DNA from: Thysanoteuthis rhombus
Taxonomy: Eukaryota; Mollusca; Cephalopoda; Oegopsida; Thysanoteuthidae
Direction of reading: 5' to 3'
Length of the DNA: 64,000 nucleotides
Assembly: GCA_963457665.1 (NCBI GenBank)
Contig: OY735231.1
Location: 32,146,670-32,210,669 of the forward strand
The notes below the pieces were generated by a model. That model was not told the DNA's origin. It searched no databases and worked only from the letters and a program-made list of their open reading frames with translations. Shown here piece by piece: positions 61,277 through 64,000 of this stretch (position 1 is its first letter; each line of letters starts with the position of its first letter). The position numbers and the translations under genes were made by a program.

Positions 61277-63204
61277 AATCACAAAAGGCTTGGAGGGTCA
61301 GTGCAATTCCAAGACCTCAGGATTAAACAGCCAACCATTATGATGGTATGCATACCAACTGATAGTCATTTCAAATTTTAGCCACTTTGTTGGGCAAAAA
61401 TTACATGTACAGGATGTCCTAAAAGTAATCATCTATTTTGAGAAATAACAGGAATTTTTTTTAAAAAACTTAATAAAAATGGAGTTATTTATGCCACAAA
61501 ATTAAGACCAGTAAAAATATGTCAAAATAGCTTATTGATGTTGAAATTGTAAAAGTTGGTAACACTAAAACGTGACATTATTGAAAAATCTTTTCCAGGT
61601 ATTGTGTGAACAAACATGAGTGAAATTATTAATGAATAAAACAAAATCTGAAAAATATCTCTCTATCAAATAGAAAATTCTGGATCTGCTCCAAAGTATA
61701 ACCAATGCTTCCCCACTTCATGACCTACCCTTCAGAAAAATGCTATCAATATCCATTGAAGACTTTTGCAGATATTTTGTGGATGTATAGCTATGGTGCA
61801 GGGAGATAACTGTAAAAAAATTCCTGGATCCATCCCAAGATTAAATTAAGTTTTACATAGCCCATGTACCACTCTTCAACAAAACAACATTGAAATTGAT
61901 TGAGAACTGTGCTTTCTCATTTATGCTGTGTGTTATGTTGATAAATAAGTTTATATATTACATATAAAGTTATAGATAATACAAATAAGTTTGTGTAAAT
62001 GATGGTGACTGGTTTATTGAACACTTCCATTGATTAAATGGATTTTTTTTCTTTTAATTCAAAACAGCATTTTTCTACGAACCCAGCTTTGTTTAAATAT
62101 CAACCAAGTGTGGAAAGTGTAATTTTTTCCCTAGTTAGTTAATCCAATGTTGACAGGTATGAATCACTGAGTGATAATCTTCCTTCAATAATCCTTATTG
62201 ATTAACCTTAAGAAGTTCCCTGAACAGAATGTAAATTAATCTCTTTATAAGTATTTGTTAAGCTCAGCTTGATCTGGCACAAGGCCACAGTTTTGAGGCA
62301 CCTAGTGAGGATTGAACTCACCATTGTGTAATGATAGGCCCCTAATCTCTTTTCTTTGTATAATCTTTATCATCAGTGACCCAGCAAAGTATGATTGACC
62401 CTTCTCCCTCTCGTTCTCCGAGGCCCTCTGGTGGCCAAAAGGCACTAAGCAGCTGCTGAGATTTCTTACGCCTTGGGCAAGCTTTGAATAAAAATGCTCA
62501 AGTACTCTTGTTTCAGGATGCTATTGACTCAAATGGTGTAACTAAGGAGCCATTCAGTAAAGACTCTTTTGTTTCTCTGTTTATTGAAGTAGTTCGTTAG
62601 TTAGTGCCTCTATGCTGGCTATGGCCTCAGCCATCTCTACTCAGGCTCCACATATCACAATTTTCTCTGTTCAGCTGGGTGCCCCATATTGTGGCCTTAG
62701 GTCAAAACTAAGCTAAGCTTAATAAATAATGTCTTTGAAGAATTTCCAGCTATAATTGTTTAAATAGTATCATGTATTCCAATGGAATTATACTTCCCAC
62801 CTGGTGACTCATATCTACTTTCTATTTTTGAAGTAGATAAGTTATCTCAGCTTTACATCTTTGTATTCATTTGTGGTGGCATGAAAGGCATTTCAAAGTT
62901 CATGCATTTATCAAAAGCTGAAGTGCACTATGAAACTATTGTTCACTCTGCAGATTGCCTTTGTTTTCATCTTATGAAATGAGAGGCATTTTTGAGGTTC
63001 ATGCCTTTATCAAGAGTGAGTGCTCAATAACTCTACTGACTATTTGTCTTTTTTTATGTCTTGGTATGAAAGGTTCATGCCTTTCTCAAATTTGAGTTCC
63101 TGACAACTCTACTGACTAATTGTCATTGGAAAATATGTACCAATTTGAAGTATTTGTGCTTTTCATGTGTCAGTAATTTATGACAGGTATACTCATGTAA
63201 AGGA
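61277..63204. other. Sequence after the last recognised exon
   Basis: No further exon supported. 62255-62340 is a good family D copy (GGCACAAGGCCACAGTTTTG, GCACCTAGTGAGGATTGAAC) and 62655-62730 an inverted one. ~62880-63120 has a diverged duplication around ATGAAAGGCATTTCAAAGTT / CATGCATTTATCAAA. Confidence 0.5.
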
Positions 63205-63430
63205 GATGCGAGGTGGCATAATGGTTACCTGCACGGAAAACTGAATTGTCAAACCGAGTTTCCGTTTTGGCTCAAGCTATTTACTTTCACTTCAATTTAA
63301 TGTCCTAGGGAAAGTGAGCATAAATCCATTTGGAGCCGTTTTTTTCCTGTGAGAAAGTCAATCAAAAGGTTACTCTGATAAAAAAATAGGAGCCGCTCCC
63401 GAAAAACCTGGATGAAAAACAGCATATGAA
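63205..63430 (+). repeat. tRNA-derived SINE family E, copy 5 (best head)
   Basis: CGAGGTGGCATAATGGTTAC (A box) and GTCAAACCGAGTTTCCGTTT (B-box position), then TTCACTT, GGGAAAGTGAGCATAAATCC and GGTTACTCTGAT. Confidence 0.8.
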
Positions 63431-64000
63431 GAGGCGGGGCAAAGATCTGAAGAGTGAAACGAAAGGTTGAAATTTGACATAAATGGAAATGTTGAACAGA
63501 TTTTCTTCTTCAACAAAATCTCTGATATCAGTCATTGGAAGACTCTAACTCAATAGCTAGTTCCTCTTCTACTTTCTCATGCCCTTACCAACTGATAGGT
63601 GAAACGGATGTTTATCTCTCACTAGACTCTACGGCTGACTCACTGTTACAATCCAAATCTCTCTTGTGCTGATACTCAGCTCCAAGGCTTCTTGCAGTCT
63701 GTTTCAGAGGATACCTTTTATCAGTCAATCTGTCCTTGTGACTCTTCTGAAGCACCAGAGTGCATGACCTATTTTAGATAATCCGATCTAGGTATTGAAT
63801 AGGAGCAATGCAAAAAGTCATATCTGTAACTATGACAGGCACCTGAGGAAGGTTCAAAGGTACAATAATCTTAGCATTGTGATTATAAAAAACAAAATCA
63901 GGACACAAATCCAAGTAAATCAAAGCATAATAATGATAATTCCTCAATCAGAAATTCAGAAAAAACATGTATTCTGATTTAGATTATAATTCATGTAATT
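63431..64000. other. Window end, one weak SINE-tail copy
   Basis: 63825-63965 (GACAGGCACCTGAGGAAGGT, TACAATAATCTTAGCATTGT) is a diverged family B-like arm. Nothing else recognised. Confidence 0.5.

Noticed and set aside
62060-62130. Possible exon after AATTCAAAACAG
   Set aside because: Open for only ~17 codons in the needed phase, no donor, no similarity.
62515-62605. Possible further CCDC13 exon after CTTGTTTCAG, reading DAIDSNGVTKEPFSKDSFVS
   Set aside because: It needs phase 0, whereas exon o would exit in phase 2, where this stretch hits a stop. It has no similarity to the CCDC13 C-terminus.

Overview
This is a eukaryotic, intron-rich, AT-rich genomic window. A single recognisable host gene runs left to right on the + strand across nearly all of it. 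Fifteen short exons between 3136 and 61276, all with AG/GT borders and compatible phases, join into one open frame of 550 codons. It aligns in order with the coiled-coil centriolar-satellite protein CCDC13. The start of the gene lies left of the window. The 3' end is uncertain: the last exon either reaches a stop at 61274-61276 or splices at 61272 to exons outside the window.

The rest is intron filled with repeats. The 3' ends of RTE-type LINEs with GAT-repeat tails, degenerate Tc1/mariner copies, several tRNA-headed SINE families and long TA/CA microsatellites suggest a lophotrochozoan animal. A mollusc, quite possibly a cephalopod, is my best guess, but this rests on repeat style and is an inference.

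Layout: 1-3.1 kb holds a LINE with a nested RTE LINE and a Tc1 ruin. 3.3-7.3 kb holds short repeats and a reverse LINE. 7.4-8.0 kb is a homogeneous 54-bp minisatellite. 9-13 kb holds SINEs, a (TA)n with a hairpin, a 460-bp fold-back element and a pyrimidine-rich array. 13-20 kb holds mariner and LINE debris, two copies of a ~430-bp repeat (family A) and a mariner transposase pseudogene. 20-28 kb holds an 81-bp array, a pair of direct repeats, microsatellites and 39-bp and ~145-bp arrays. 27.7-35 kb holds a tRNA-headed inverted repeat, an RTE LINE, mariner remnants and more family A. 37-38.5 kb is a tandem duplication that includes the end of a CCDC13 exon. 39.9-40.3 kb is a composite array. 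44.4-47.9 kb is a decayed copia-like retrotransposon, followed by two ~690-bp direct repeats. 49.6-61 kb holds hairpins, reverse RTE ends and a nearly perfect 88-bp inverted repeat. Nothing coding was recognised after 61.3 kb.

The most unusual signal is the number of long inverted repeats inside one transcription unit. At least one is a mobile fold-back element with a tRNA-like loop and a 12-bp target-site duplication, and a second copy at another locus shares its terminus. If the gene is transcribed these would form long double-stranded RNA, and inverted family A copies flank some exons in a way that could favour circular RNA.
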